Assembly: GCF_009806575.1 (NCBI RefSeq)
Contig: NZ_CP047095.1
Span: forward strand, 2,112,001-2,176,000
Direction: 5' to 3'
DNA: 64,000 nucleotides
Source: Rossellomorea marisflavi
Lineage (GTDB): Bacteria; Bacillota; Bacilli; Bacillales; Bacillaceae_B
Of this stretch, positions 1 to 9,154 are shown in pieces. How positions within the stretch are numbered: position 1 is the first letter of the stretch; each line of letters starts with the position of its first letter. Below the pieces are notes generated by a model. The model was not told where the DNA came from. It saw only the letters and a list, made by a program, of their open reading frames with translations, and did no database searches. A program made the position numbers and the translations under genes.

Positions 1-1
1 T

Positions 2-76
2 CCTACCGCGTTCCTTGCCATCGCTGATATCGCAGAAGTAAAGGGTGGAAGATTCAAAAAGAAGGCGATTCATTAA
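2..76 (+). CDS. C-terminal end of a YitT/DUF2179-family membrane protein (partial)
   Basis: Only the last 24 codons lie in the window, ending at TAA 74-76. The residues ADIAEVKGGRFKKKAIH resemble the usual C-terminus of YitT/DUF2179 integral membrane proteins, whose cytoplasmic DUF2179 domain typically ends with a D-V/I-A-E-V-x-G-G-x-F-K-K motif. The function of that family is not established. The upstream part is missing, so this is a tail match from memory of the family. A gap of about 98 bases separates it from the next gene. Confidence 0.6.
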   Translation, partial: PTAFLAIADIAEVKGGRFKKKAIH

Positions 77-174
77 TTCACAACTTCGACCAAAATTCTT
101 ATTGCCCAGTGCCTCCTAAAATCGTAAACTATATAAGTCTTACTTATTATGTGGTAATAGAGGAGAACTGACAT

Positions 175-993
175 ATGGAATGGTTGACGCTGTTGAAAGC
201 ACTTATCCTTGGAATGGTCGAGGGATTGACCGAATTTGCACCTGTTTCGTCAACCGGGCACCTGATCGTGGTGGATGACCTGATCATCAAATCACAGGAA
301 ATCCTGGGCAAATACCCGGCTAATACATTTAAAGTCGTGGTCCAGCTCGGGTCCATCCTGGCCGTTGTGATCGTATTCAGAGATCGATTCATCGAGATGC
401 TCGGTTTAAGACGAAATAAAGAACGAACACATACATTAAAGCTCAGTCATATCATCGTTGGCCTTCTGCCGGCCATGGTCCTCGGTCTACTATTCGATGA
501 CTTTATCGATGAACATTTATTTTCCCTTAAAACGGTTCTCATCGGCCTTGCGGCGGGATCGATCCTGATGATAGCAGCGGACCTGTTTCGCCCCAAGGTT
601 CCCGTTATCGAGACCGTCGACCAGTTGACCTATAAAAAAGCGATCATGGTCGGTCTCATGCAGTGTATCGCCCTTTGGCCTGGATTCTCACGATCGGGTT
701 CAACGATCTCAGCCGGCGTCCTCTTCGGTCTCAGCTACAGGGCAGCATCGGATTTCACGTTCATCATGGCTGTGCCTATCATGGCAGGCGCGAGCGGGAT
801 TTCCTTATTGAAGAACTGGATGTATATGACACCGGAATTTGCTCCTTTCCTTATTACAGGGTTCATCAGTGCATTCATCTTCGCCTATTTATCGATCAGA
901 TTCTTCTTAACGGTCATCAGCCGGATCAAACTGATCCCCTTCGCCATTTACAGGCTTGTGTTAGTGGCGGTCATCCTGATCTTTTTCATGTGA
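175..993 (+). CDS. uppP: Undecaprenyl-diphosphatase UppP (BacA family)
   Basis: An integral membrane phosphatase that dephosphorylates undecaprenyl pyrophosphate to recycle the lipid carrier of peptidoglycan and teichoic acid synthesis; overproduction gives bacitracin resistance in known members. The 272 residues are the usual family length. Both active-site signatures are visible: EGLTEF at about 16-21 followed by PVSSTGH at 23-29, and GFSRSGST at about 170-177. Several hydrophobic segments span the rest. The ATG has an AGGAG site nine bases upstream. It appears monocistronic, ending in a strong hairpin at 1002. Confidence 0.95.
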   Translation: MEWLTLLKALILGMVEGLTEFAPVSSTGHLIVVDDLIIKSQEILGKYPANTFKVVVQLGSILAVVIVFRDRFIEMLGLRRNKERTHTLKLSHIIVGLLPAMVLGLLFDDFIDEHLFSLKTVLIGLAAGSILMIAADLFRPKVPVIETVDQLTYKKAIMVGLMQCIALWPGFSRSGSTISAGVLFGLSYRAASDFTFIMAVPIMAGASGISLLKNWMYMTPEFAPFLITGFISAFIFAYLSIRFFLTVISRIKLIPFAIYRLVLVAVILIFFM

Positions 994-1001
994 ACTATCG
1001 G

Positions 1002-1032
1002 AAAGCTGCCGTGCATAGGCAGCTTTTTTTCT
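1002..1032 (+). terminator. Rho-independent terminator of uppP
   Basis: A 9-bp stem AAAGCTGCC/GGCAGCTTT with a 7-base loop is followed by a run of T. It starts nine bases after the uppP stop. Confidence 0.9.
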
Positions 1033-1119
1033 TTTCAAGTCTGTGTTTTTTACTTTAGCCATCTTTACAGTTGGATTATTTTACCTTAAACTAATCTGAT
1101 AGATATGGGGGGAAGAGTA

Positions 1120-2007
1120 ATGTTTGAATTTCAGCGCATGACTCAGAGAGAGGCAGAGGAGATCGCCTATACTTGGAAATACGACGGTGTTTTTTCATTT
1201 TATGACATGACGGCAGACGAAGAAGATCTGCTCGAATTTATAGATGGAAGCAAAAGGGGAGAGCACGTTTTTTCCTCGTACGTAAAAGGAAAGCTCACAG
1301 GTTTTCTCACCTTGGATTTTGTAGAGGGGAATATTGATATTGGTCTCGGACTGAAGCCTGATTGGACAGGGAAAGGGAACGGGCGTGGATTTTTACAGTC
1401 CGCCCTTTCGTTCATCCAGTCTCGGTACACGTTCCATGCATTGAGCCTTTCGGTGGCATCATTCAACCAACGGGCCATCTCTCTTTATTCTCATATGGGA
1501 TTTGTACGGAATGGAACATTTCTACAGGAGACCAATGGAGGAGAGTATGAGTTCATCCGCATGATTCTTCCACCGTTCAACGGAATCGTTGTGACAAGGG
1601 CCTTTGACAAGTCAAGGTTGATGGAAATGCAAGAAGTATACCAGTCCGTGGGGTGGAATAAACACTCATTGGACGTAATAGAAGAAATCTATCGACAAAG
1701 TAACATTGTATGTATGGTGTATGTGGACGGACGGGTGAGGGGGGTAGGGAGAGCTTTATCAGACGGGGTTTTCAACGCGGCCATCTACGACGTGGTGATC
1801 CATAGAGAAGCTCATGGCCAGGGGCTTGGAAAACGCGTAATGGACCATTTACTCGATCGGCTCAAGGGAATTTCATGTGTTCATCTGATTGCGACGACAG
1901 GAAATGAAGAATTTTATCAAAAACACGGCCTGTTACCGATGAAAACAGGGATGGCCAGGTACAGAAGTGAGGTACTTGAAAACGAATACCTCATAAAAGA
2001 AAAATAA
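1120..2007 (+). CDS. Tandem GNAT-fold N-acetyltransferase
   Basis: A 295-residue protein with two acetyltransferase-like halves. The first (about 1-150) is RimI-like, with a GKGNGRGF acetyl-CoA loop and the YSHMGFVRNG C-terminal strand typical of the fold. The second (about 155-290) has its own loop, HGQGLGKRVM, and ends with FYQKHGL. The substrate cannot be read from the sequence. An in-frame ATG at 1105 lacks a ribosome site, while GGGGGGAAG at 1107-1115 is placed for the ATG at 1120, so I chose the latter. It stands between terminators and is probably monocistronic. Confidence 0.85.
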   Translation: MFEFQRMTQREAEEIAYTWKYDGVFSFYDMTADEEDLLEFIDGSKRGEHVFSSYVKGKLTGFLTLDFVEGNIDIGLGLKPDWTGKGNGRGFLQSALSFIQSRYTFHALSLSVASFNQRAISLYSHMGFVRNGTFLQETNGGEYEFIRMILPPFNGIVVTRAFDKSRLMEMQEVYQSVGWNKHSLDVIEEIYRQSNIVCMVYVDGRVRGVGRALSDGVFNAAIYDVVIHREAHGQGLGKRVMDHLLDRLKGISCVHLIATTGNEEFYQKHGLLPMKTGMARYRSEVLENEYLIKEK

Positions 2008-2030
2008 GCACCGCAAAATACGATGCTTAT
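2004..2030 (-). terminator. Minus-strand terminator overlapping the GNAT stop
   Basis: ATAAGCA/TGCTTAT arms with an inner CG pair form a hairpin. Read on the minus strand it is followed by TTTTTCTTTT, so it would end the small convergent gene at 2030. Confidence 0.6.
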
Positions 2031-2257
2031 CAAATGATACGATCCTCTTTGGACGGTGGGCTGTTCAATTCCATTTTCTGCAGCTCAAGCTTCATTTTTT
2101 CCGTTTCAAGGACAAAGTTCTCGTGTTTCATCTGCTCAAGTTTGAGCTGATCTTCAAGCATTTTTTGTTTATACTTTGTTTGTTTTGTGAAATGATCTGA
2201 GATGATCGCAATGATCGGTATGGCGAAAACCATGATTACTGCAATTGTGCCGGTCAT
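2030..2257 (-). CDS. Small single-pass membrane protein with coiled coil
   Basis: 75 residues. Residues 1-20 are a hydrophobic anchor (IAVIMVFAIPIIAIIS). Residues 25-65 are a charged helix rich in K, E, L and M with heptad-like spacing, ending PPSKEDRII. The layout recalls PspB-type phage-shock proteins and other small bacillar membrane proteins, but I cannot assign a family. An AAGGAGG site eight bases before the ATG supports it as a real gene. It is convergent with the GNAT gene and shares its terminator region. Confidence 0.7.
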   Translation of the reverse strand: MTGTIAVIMVFAIPIIAIISDHFTKQTKYKQKMLEDQLKLEQMKHENFVLETEKMKLELQKMELNSPPSKEDRII

Positions 2258-2447
2258 GTGTCCATTCCTCCTTAGCTTTTTTATCTGTTAACAAGAGTAT
2301 AGCAGACAATTCTGTAAAGTAGACAGTGGTTTCATGTATTTCTACGAATCAGAGCCATTCTGAGTTTCATAATTAATCGGATATCCTGAACTTTTGCTGC
2401 GGTTTCATGATATGCTAATACTAAAAATGAGAATTGTGAGGGCATTT

Positions 2448-3122
2448 ATGCGATTTAAAAAAATGATACCCAATATGTTTACACTTGGGAATCTGTACTG
2501 TGGATTTTTATCGATAGGTTTTGCTGCGAGTGGCCAATTCAAAAATGCTGCCGTCTTGATCATCATCGGAATGATGCTTGACAGCATGGATGGAAGGCTT
2601 GCCAGGATGCTCGACGCCGACAGCGAGCTCGGAAAAGAATTGGACTCATTGGCGGATATCGTGACGTTTGGGGTGGCTCCTTCTTTCCTTGTGTATTATA
2701 CCTCGTTCTACCATTATGGGTTGCTGGGATTCATCGTTGCCGGACTGTTCCCGTTGTTTGGCGGATATCGGCTTGCCCGTTTCAATACCAGTCCAAAGAA
2801 AGCATCTCTTCATTATTTTGTCGGGGTTCCGATCACCGCTGCCGGTGGAATCATCGCCATATTGACGTTGTTCGGTTCGATGATACCGAATATCGTCATC
2901 ACTGTGATCTTCACGGCCATGTGTTTCCTAATGGTGAGCAGGATCCGCATACCGAGTTTAAAAGAGGTTCCTCTGCCAAAGTACGGGACGATTGTAACCG
3001 TCTTTTTGGGGGCCATGCTATATGTAATCTATAAAGGTACGTATGAGCAATTCCCCTACCTTATCTATATCGCGACTCCCCTCTACGTCGCCTACCTTGC
3101 ATACAGATTTGTTAAAAGATGA
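2448..3122 (+). CDS. pssA: CDP-diacylglycerol-serine O-phosphatidyltransferase (PssA)
   Basis: Makes phosphatidylserine from CDP-diacylglycerol and serine, the precursor of phosphatidylethanolamine, in the membrane. The CDP-alcohol phosphotransferase motif D-x2-D-G-x2-A-R-x8-G-x3-D-x3-D is complete, starting at D45 (DSMDGRLAR) and ending in LDSLAD. About six further hydrophobic segments follow. The reading frame is open back to a TTG at 2394, but GAGGG at 2438-2442 fits the ATG at 2448, giving MRFKKMIPN and 224 residues. No psd gene is adjacent, unlike Bacillus subtilis where pssA and psd are linked. Confidence 0.92.
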   Translation: MRFKKMIPNMFTLGNLYCGFLSIGFAASGQFKNAAVLIIIGMMLDSMDGRLARMLDADSELGKELDSLADIVTFGVAPSFLVYYTSFYHYGLLGFIVAGLFPLFGGYRLARFNTSPKKASLHYFVGVPITAAGGIIAILTLFGSMIPNIVITVIFTAMCFLMVSRIRIPSLKEVPLPKYGTIVTVFLGAMLYVIYKGTYEQFPYLIYIATPLYVAYLAYRFVKR

Positions 3123-3123
3123 A

Positions 3124-3163
3124 AGCAAAAAGAGCATGATCGATGGATCATGCTCTTTTTGCT
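3124..3163. terminator. Bidirectional terminator between pssA and chrA
   Basis: A perfect 18-bp inverted repeat (AGCAAAAAGAGCATGATC and its complement) with a 4-base loop. T runs lie on both sides, so it serves the convergent pssA and chrA genes. Confidence 0.92.
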
Positions 3164-4340
3164 ATAAAAATAGAAACCCAGCGATAATCCCGGCTACTAC
3201 GATCACCCAAGGAGGGAGCTTCCAAAACATGAGCATACTGAAGAGAATGGCGGCTATGCCGAAATGCAGGGGAGAGGTTATCGTACTTGTCCAGATCGGC
3301 TCATAGAAAGCGGAGATCAATATCCCGACGACGCTCGCATTCACTCCCATCAAAACACCGTTCATTCCTGGATTCCTTCTCAGAGCATTCCAGAAAGGAA
3401 GAGCGCCGAAGATGAGAAGAAAAGCCGGAAGGAAAATGGCGATTGTCGCTAATAAGGCATATTCCCAGCCGCCGATTGCCCCTCCAAGAAACGCAGCAAA
3501 GGTAAACAATGGACCGGGGACGGCCTGGGCAGCACCATACCCCGCTAAAAATTCCTGACCGGATATGATTCCCGTTGGAACCAATTCCTTTTCCAAAAGT
3601 GGAAGTACAACGTGCCCACCGCCAAATACCAATGCCCCTGCCCGGTAGAAGCTATCGAATAAGGTCACTGCCATGGTCGAGGTCGCTTCTTTAAGTAGCG
3701 GAAGCCCTCCTAATAATCCGAAGAAAAGAACCAGACACACCGAACCGAACGTTTTACTAATGGAAAAGTGTGAGTGGTTTTTCTGTTCGGCCATGTCCTC
3801 GTCTTTGCGGAGTAAGAAGAAGCCGCATGCTCCGGCGAGGATGATGACGGTAACTTGAGAAAAGGATGAGCCCCATAATAAGGTGACAAGGAGGGAAAGA
3901 AGGGCGATCGCTTTCCTTGTCAAGTCTGGAGTAAGCTTCGATGCCATCCCCAATACAGCATGAGCAACGACAGCTACGGCAACGATTTTCAAGCCGCTTA
4001 ACCACCCTGCATCACTCACCCCAGTATTTTCAAGAAAGATGGCAAAGAGTGTTAACACGATTACAGAGGGGATAGTGAAGCCGATGAAGGAAATGATTCC
4101 CCCCATTTTACCCCCTTTTAAAATACCGATTCCGATCCCAACCTGGCTGCTTGCGGGTCCAGGGAGGAATTGGCAAAGGGCAACCAATTCTGAATACGTT
4201 TTTTCATCAATCCACTTCTTTTTCCTTACATACTCTTCATGGAAATAACCCAGATGGGCGATCGGGCCACCAAAAGAAGTCAATCCAAGTCTGGTAGAGA
4301 CCAGTAATATTTCCATCCAATTCATGAATTTTGATTTCAT
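3162..4340 (-). CDS. chrA: Chromate transporter family protein (ChrA, two-domain)
   Basis: A 392-residue, two-domain member of the CHR family, which exports chromate in characterised cases. Each half carries the family signatures: GLTSFGGPIAHLGYF and QFLPGPASSQ near the N-terminus, then VFGGGHVVLPLLE and QAVPGPLFTFAAFLG in the second half. About ten hydrophobic segments are present. A GTG at 4352 is in frame, but GAGGTG sits nine bases before the ATG at 4340, which I take as the start. It lies 16 bases downstream of a padR gene and is probably co-transcribed and PadR-controlled. Confidence 0.9.
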   Translation of the reverse strand: MKSKFMNWMEILLVSTRLGLTSFGGPIAHLGYFHEEYVRKKKWIDEKTYSELVALCQFLPGPASSQVGIGIGILKGGKMGGIISFIGFTIPSVIVLTLFAIFLENTGVSDAGWLSGLKIVAVAVVAHAVLGMASKLTPDLTRKAIALLSLLVTLLWGSSFSQVTVIILAGACGFFLLRKDEDMAEQKNHSHFSISKTFGSVCLVLFFGLLGGLPLLKEATSTMAVTLFDSFYRAGALVFGGGHVVLPLLEKELVPTGIISGQEFLAGYGAAQAVPGPLFTFAAFLGGAIGGWEYALLATIAIFLPAFLLIFGALPFWNALRRNPGMNGVLMGVNASVVGILISAFYEPIWTSTITSPLHFGIAAILFSMLMFWKLPPWVIVVAGIIAGFLFL

Positions 4341-4356
4341 TTTTCTTATCACCTCG

Positions 4357-4665
4357 TTAATCCTTTATTTCTTTAAAGAGTTCATAAGCTTTATTCCTTG
4401 CTTCATCCAGCACGGTGATTCCTTTAGGGGTAATGCTGTAATATTTTCTTATTTTCCCTTCCACTTTCTTATCCTCACGCTCCAACAATCCATCTTTTTC
4501 CATAGAGTGAAAGATAGGATATAAGGTACCCGAACTCATTTGATAGCCATGCTCCTGAAGTTCATGAAGCATCCACGTTCCGTAAATGGGTTCTTCCTTG
4601 GCATGGTGAAGAATGTGTATATGAATGAAGCCGAGAAAGAGTTTCCTTAATACGCGATCTTCCAA
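4357..4665 (-). CDS. PadR family transcriptional regulator
   Basis: A winged-helix repressor of 102 residues. The PadR N-terminal domain is clear: a YGTWMLHELQ helix, SSGTLYPIFHSMEKDGLL recognition helix and the wing with RKYYSITPKG. The frame is open further upstream, but the extension is translated from operator DNA. The TTG at 4665 has AAGGTGG eight bases upstream and begins LEDRVLRKLFLGF, so I use it. Upstream lies a cluster of CGATAT palindromes that is likely its own operator. It forms an operon with the chromate transporter, so its ligand may be related to oxyanion stress (inference). Confidence 0.85.
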   Translation of the reverse strand: MEDRVLRKLFLGFIHIHILHHAKEEPIYGTWMLHELQEHGYQMSSGTLYPIFHSMEKDGLLEREDKKVEGKIRKYYSITPKGITVLDEARNKAYELFKEIKD

Positions 4666-4688
4666 GCTTTTCACCACCTTACTCTTAC

Positions 4689-4728
4689 CGATATTGAATA
4701 TCGATATCGGAATTCGATATTGATATCG
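4689..4728 (-). promoter_or_regulatory. Palindromic operator cluster upstream of padR-chrA
   Basis: CGATATTGAATATCG (4689-4703) is a perfect 7-1-7 palindrome. It overlaps CGATATCG (4702-4709) and is followed by CGATATTGATATCG (4715-4728), a second dyad. Five CGATAT half-sites fall within 40 bases, 24-63 bases upstream of the padR TTG, the expected place for autoregulation. Confidence 0.65.
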
Positions 4729-4895
4729 TAACAGAGGGGAAGGGTGGATATCCATACGCTTCAAGAAACTTTACAAAAACTTAATAATCTGTGTTTTGAA
4801 TGGGCAGTTGAAAAAAATTCTCTTCCATGACAGATATCCAAGCTATTTTTGTTCGTTTGAATAGAATAATGAAACTGTTTAGTGGGGGATTGTTT

Positions 4896-7481
4896 ATGAA
4901 AAATTATGGTGATTTTAAAAACAACCCTTCATGGGATGTGAACGAAAGTTTTGATTATGTGAAATCAACGAATTTAGATCCATATTATGTTCCCACGGGC
5001 TGTCCATCTATTTTTCCAAGAAGGTCTTCTTCAGGACCACAGGGACCACAGGGGGCTACAGGAGCACAGGGGCCAGAAGGTGTACAAGGAATTCAAGGGG
5101 AAGTCGGAGCCCAAGGGCCACAAGGAGATCAAGGCGCAACTGGGACTCAAGGTCTTCAAGGAGACCAAGGCCCTCAAGGAGCTCAAGGTCCACAAGGTGA
5201 CCAAGGCGCAACCGGGGCTCAAGGTCCCCAAGGAACACAAGGTCTAACCGGAGCCCAGGGACCACAAGGAGATCAAGGAGTAACCGGAGCTCAAGGTGCT
5301 CAAGGTGACCAAGGTGCAACAGGAGCTCAAGGTCCACAAGGAGATCAAGGCCCTCAAGGAACTCAAGGTCTGACCGGAGTCCAAGGTCCACAAGGAGATC
5401 AAGGCGCAACAGGAGCTCAAGGTCCACAAGGAGATCAAGGCGCAACAGGAGCTCAGGGCCCACAAGGGGACCAAGGTGCAACAGGAGCTCAAGGTCCACA
5501 AGGAGATCAAGGCACAACAGGAGCCCAAGGTCCACAAGGAGATCAAGGCCCTCAAGGAACTCAAGGTCTGACCGGAGCCCAAGGTCCACAAGGAGATCAA
5601 GGCCCTCAAGGAACTCAAGGTCTGACCGGAGCCCAAGGTCCACAAGGAGATCAAGGCCCTCAAGGAACTCAAGGTCTGACCGGAGTCCAAGGTCCACAAG
5701 GAGATCAAGGCGCAACAGGAGCTCAAGGTCCACAAGGAGATCAAGGCGCAACAGGAGCTCAGGGCCCACAAGGGGACCAAGGTGCAACAGGAGCTCAAGG
5801 TCCACAAGGAGATCAAGGCACAACAGGAGCTCAAGGTCCACAAGGAGATCAAGGCCCTCAAGGAACTCAAGGTCTGACCGGAGTCCAAGGTCCACAAGGA
5901 GATCAAGGCGCAACAGGAGCCCAAGGTCCACAAGGAGATCAAGGCGCAACCGGGGCTCAAGGTCCACAAGGAGATCAAGGTGCGACCGGAGCTCAAGGAC
6001 CACAAGGAGATCAGGGTGTAACGGGAGCTCAAGGACCACAAGGAGACCAAGGCGCAACAGGGGCTCAAGGCCCACAAGGAAATCAAGGCGCAACGGGAGC
6101 TCAAGGTCCACAAGGAACACAAGGATTAACCGGGGTTCAAGGCCCACAAGGTGACCAAGGCGCAACGGGGGCACAAGGTCCACAAGGGACTCAAGGTGTA
6201 ACAGGAGCTCAAGGACCGCAAGGAGATCAGGGTGCAACGGGAGCTCAAGGTTCACAAGGGACGCAAGGTGTTACTGGAGTTCAAGGACCACAAGGAGACC
6301 AAGGTGTTACTGGAGCTCAAGGACCACAAGGAGACCAAGGTGTTACTGGAGCTCAAGGACCACAAGGGACGCAAGGATTAACCGGGGCACAAGGCCCACA
6401 AGGTGACCAAGGCGCAACGGGGGCACAAGGTCCACAAGGTACTCAAGGTGTAACCGGAGCTCAAGGACCGCAAGGAGATCAGGGTGCAACGGGAGCTCAA
6501 GGACCACAAGGGACGCAAGGATTAACCGGGGCACAAGGCCCACAAGGAGATCAAGGCGCAACAGGAGCTCAGGGTCCACAAGGGACGCAAGGCGCAACGG
6601 GAGCTCAAGGTCCACAAGGGACTCAAGGATTAACCGGGGCACAAGGTCCACAAGGAACCCAGGGTGCAACTGGGACTCAAGGTCTTCAAGGAGACCAAGG
6701 CCCTCAAGGAACTCAAGGTCTAACTGGAGCTCAAGGTCCACAAGGAGATCAAGGCGCAACAGGAGCTCAGGGTCCACAAGGGACTCAAGGATTAACAGGA
6801 GCTCAGGGTCCACAAGGAGACCAAGGCGCAACCGGGGCTCAAGGACCCCAAGGAACGCAAGGCCAAACCGGAACCCAAGGACCACAAGGTACGCAAGGAT
6901 TAACGGGAGCCCAGGGACCACAAGGAAATCAAGGCGCAACAGGGGCACAAGGTCCACAAGGTACTCAAGGACCACAAGGTGTGCAGGGCGCACAGGGACC
7001 AGCTTTCGCGACAGAAGGTTTTTCGGGCAGAGCGGATGGAATTACGACGGCAGCTTCGCAACAGATTGCGAACTTCTCTGTGGCCGCTCCGTATTACAGT
7101 AACGTAAACTTTAATGCCACTACCGGGACATACACAGTACCTGCAACCGGAAGATATTCAATCAAAGCAACCATCAACTATACGACGACGGCAGCCATCT
7201 CGGTAACATTGGGTGGTGGAATAAATCCATCATTTGTTGTAAGGAGGATCGCGGACAGTACGACTCTGGTATCAGGACTATTCCCGGTGCTCAATGTGAA
7301 CATTGCATTGGTGTTGACACTAAGGACCATTCTTGGAAATGGGACTGTAACTTTGGCTGGGGATGTTCAGCTGAATGCAAACGATACAATTGGATTGTTT
7401 TATGTATCCGACGGTCTCACAGTCAACTTGAATCTCGGTGCTGGCCAAGGAATTGTGTGGTCGGTATATCGAATCGCATAA
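4896..7481 (+). CDS. BclA-like collagen-repeat surface/exosporium protein
   Basis: An 861-residue protein in three parts. Residues 1-46 are a non-collagenous N-terminus with a [14 protein letters not shown] segment that may act as an attachment signal; there is no signal peptide. Residues 47 to about 703 are an uninterrupted run of roughly 219 G-x-y triplets dominated by [12 protein letters not shown] and GTQ, unusually rich in glutamine. The last 158 residues form a beta-rich, C1q/TNF-like trimerisation domain ([26 protein letters not shown]). BclA proteins are made in the mother cell and coat the exosporium, so that location is inferred. The ATG follows GTGGGGG. Confidence 0.85.
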   Translation: MKNYGDFKNNPSWDVNESFDYVKSTNLDPYYVPTGCPSIFPRRSSSGPQGPQGATGAQGPEGVQGIQGEVGAQGPQGDQGATGTQGLQGDQGPQGAQGPQGDQGATGAQGPQGTQGLTGAQGPQGDQGVTGAQGAQGDQGATGAQGPQGDQGPQGTQGLTGVQGPQGDQGATGAQGPQGDQGATGAQGPQGDQGATGAQGPQGDQGTTGAQGPQGDQGPQGTQGLTGAQGPQGDQGPQGTQGLTGAQGPQGDQGPQGTQGLTGVQGPQGDQGATGAQGPQGDQGATGAQGPQGDQGATGAQGPQGDQGTTGAQGPQGDQGPQGTQGLTGVQGPQGDQGATGAQGPQGDQGATGAQGPQGDQGATGAQGPQGDQGVTGAQGPQGDQGATGAQGPQGNQGATGAQGPQGTQGLTGVQGPQGDQGATGAQGPQGTQGVTGAQGPQGDQGATGAQGSQGTQGVTGVQGPQGDQGVTGAQGPQGDQGVTGAQGPQGTQGLTGAQGPQGDQGATGAQGPQGTQGVTGAQGPQGDQGATGAQGPQGTQGLTGAQGPQGDQGATGAQGPQGTQGATGAQGPQGTQGLTGAQGPQGTQGATGTQGLQGDQGPQGTQGLTGAQGPQGDQGATGAQGPQGTQGLTGAQGPQGDQGATGAQGPQGTQGQTGTQGPQGTQGLTGAQGPQGNQGATGAQGPQGTQGPQGVQGAQGPAFATEGFSGRADGITTAASQQIANFSVAAPYYSNVNFNATTGTYTVPATGRYSIKATINYTTTAAISVTLGGGINPSFVVRRIADSTTLVSGLFPVLNVNIALVLTLRTILGNGTVTLAGDVQLNANDTIGLFYVSDGLTVNLNLGAGQGIVWSVYRIA
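5034..7004 (+). repeat. Collagen-like Gly-X-Y coding repeat array with recent duplications
   Basis: About 1.97 kb of 9-base-phase repeats. A 208-bp block at 5369-5576 recurs at 5675-5882 with one visible mismatch (GCCC/GCTC). Between them a 54-bp unit coding [18 protein letters not shown] is repeated exactly. This points to slippage or unequal exchange, and repeat number probably varies between strains. Confidence 0.9.
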
Positions 7482-7496
7482 CGTAGAGAGGATACG

Positions 7497-7532
7497 AATA
7501 AAGCCCCTACCTGTAGGTAGGGGCTTTATTAG
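7497..7532 (+). terminator. Terminator of the collagen-like gene
   Basis: A 15-bp stem AATAAAGCCCCTACC/GGTAGGGGCTTTATT with loop TGTA, 15 bases after the stop. Confidence 0.88.
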
Positions 7533-7659
7533 GTCCATGGGATGGAATGATCAAGATTAGCTAGTTCTTTCTTCTCTTTTCTATATTCGTTCAACATATT
7601 GGCAAAAAATAGACGATAATAGTAAGTGGACAGAATATTTAGAAAAAGGAGTGAGGAAG

Positions 7660-9105
7660 TTGAAAAGGAAGATTAGTTATTCCTGTTTATTTCTAATGTT
7701 ACTGTTTCCTTCTTGGACGTTGGCGGGTGATTTTGGTAAAGATGATCCTTCTGGAAATCCCGGTGAGTGGTATGTCGGGACGAATCCAGCCGCAGCCAAG
7801 CAGCCAATTTTGTTTGTGCATGGTTTGAATAGTTCATCGAATACTTGGTGGAATGAAAATGATATGTATAATGTTGCTTATCGCAGTGGCTATAAGACCG
7901 CATTCATTGATTTATATCCACAAAAGGATATGTGGGCAAATGGTGCATTGTTGGCTGCGAAATTAAAGGAAATCCATGATTATTTTGGGGGAAAAGTGGT
8001 GGTGGTTGCTCATAGTAAAGGAGGGATCGATACTCAATCTGCTCTCGTCCACTATGGGGCTGACCGTTATGTTTCCAAAGTGATTACGCTATCGAGCCCC
8101 CATCATGGGTCACAGCTGGCAGATTTAGCCTACAGCAACTGGGCCGGCTGGCTGGCTGCCATAATCGGAAGCAAAAATGAGGCGACCGCATCTTTACAAA
8201 CCGGATATATGAGTCAGTTCAGGTCGCAAACTGACGGAAGTAGTGGGATGATCCCTTTTTATACGATGGGTGGTACTTCCTGGGGAGGATTCGGCGGATC
8301 TCTGTACTGGGGAGGACTTTACCTTTCGGGATATGGAAGCAACGATGGAGCTGTGACCATAGCAAGTTCTCGATTGCCAAATGCACAGGAGGTGGCAATC
8401 GGAAAGTGGGATCATAAAACCGTCAAAGAGGGATCTTCTACATTTTCTATTTTTCAATCATTATTATCTTCTTCCCCCACACATGATGTGGGATCCAGGA
8501 AGGAATCGGCTCTCAAGGCCAACACGTCATCCTTCATCCGCGGAGGTGAGTACACAAAGCATTCGAAGGAATCCTTTTGGGTAGAGGTCGGTGCAGAACG
8601 GATTAATATTGACTGGTTGGCAACGAACGTAATTGAGGATGTTTATCTTACAAGTCCAGATGGAGAAGTAACCGAATTGAAACCGTCAGGAAAGGATCAG
8701 GGAAGTTACTTCAACGGGGCTATTCATCACGTGGGCACGGTAGAAACCCCTATTGAAGGCGAGTGGAAGGTGTCATCATTATCAAAAAAACCGGGAGCGT
8801 ATTTATTGAATGTTGGATTCACAAGTCCACTGAATGATGACTTGGGGGTAACAACGACGGAGAAGGGAGTAAGCATTCAATCGAATATGATCAGTGGTGT
8901 CACCCAGCATACAATGTTTGAGTTCTATCCGAAGGGGAAAGCGGTGTCTCAGTCTGTCAAAGGGATTGGGGCAATGTTAAATGCAGGAGAAGGAACTTAT
9001 AACCTGACAACGGATATTGAGTCTGATTATAAAGGGAAACCGTTCAATAGAACCATCATCCAGAGTGTGTACCTGAACCAAAACGGCCAAATCGTAAAAC
9101 AGTAG
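7660..9105 (+). CDS. Secreted alpha/beta-hydrolase (lipase/esterase) with C-terminal beta domain
   Basis: A 481-residue secreted hydrolase. Residues 1-23 form a signal peptide (KRKISYSCLFLMLLFPSWTLAG). The oxyanion strand LFVHGLN is at about 52-58. The nucleophile lies in VVAHSKGG (Ser about 119), an A-x-S-x-G elbow. Asp in SNDGAV and His in WDHKTV complete a plausible triad. The C-terminal 190 residues (VYLTSPDGEVTEL, TPIEGEWKV) look like a beta-sandwich of the type that follows secreted enzymes. GTG 7651 directly abuts the ribosome site, so TTG 7660, eight bases after AAGGAG, is preferred. It converges on a secreted protease. Confidence 0.85.
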   Translation: MKRKISYSCLFLMLLFPSWTLAGDFGKDDPSGNPGEWYVGTNPAAAKQPILFVHGLNSSSNTWWNENDMYNVAYRSGYKTAFIDLYPQKDMWANGALLAAKLKEIHDYFGGKVVVVAHSKGGIDTQSALVHYGADRYVSKVITLSSPHHGSQLADLAYSNWAGWLAAIIGSKNEATASLQTGYMSQFRSQTDGSSGMIPFYTMGGTSWGGFGGSLYWGGLYLSGYGSNDGAVTIASSRLPNAQEVAIGKWDHKTVKEGSSTFSIFQSLLSSSPTHDVGSRKESALKANTSSFIRGGEYTKHSKESFWVEVGAERINIDWLATNVIEDVYLTSPDGEVTELKPSGKDQGSYFNGAIHHVGTVETPIEGEWKVSSLSKKPGAYLLNVGFTSPLNDDLGVTTTEKGVSIQSNMISGVTQHTMFEFYPKGKAVSQSVKGIGAMLNAGEGTYNLTTDIESDYKGKPFNRTIIQSVYLNQNGQIVKQ

Positions 9106-9117
9106 TGAACGCAATGA

Positions 9118-9145
9118 AAGAGCCCACCGCGAACGGTGGGCTCTT
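9118..9145. terminator. Bidirectional terminator between lipase and protease
   Basis: A perfect 12-bp stem AAGAGCCCACCG/CGGTGGGCTCTT with a CGAA loop lies between the two convergent stops. Confidence 0.9.
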
Positions 9146-9154
9146 GTTTATCTT

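Noticed and set aside
2394-2447. 18-codon N-terminal extension of PssA from TTG 2394
   Set aside because: No ribosome site and not present in family members; ATG 2448 has GAGGG.
5056-6993. Long minus-strand open frames (399, 292 and 216 codons) across the collagen region
   Set aside because: They are mirror frames of the repetitive GGA-CCA-CAA codon pattern, with low-complexity L/D/V translations and no ribosome site.
5034-7004. CRISPR-like regular repeat
   Set aside because: The periodicity is 9 bases, in frame with Gly-X-Y codons; there are no spacers and no cas genes.
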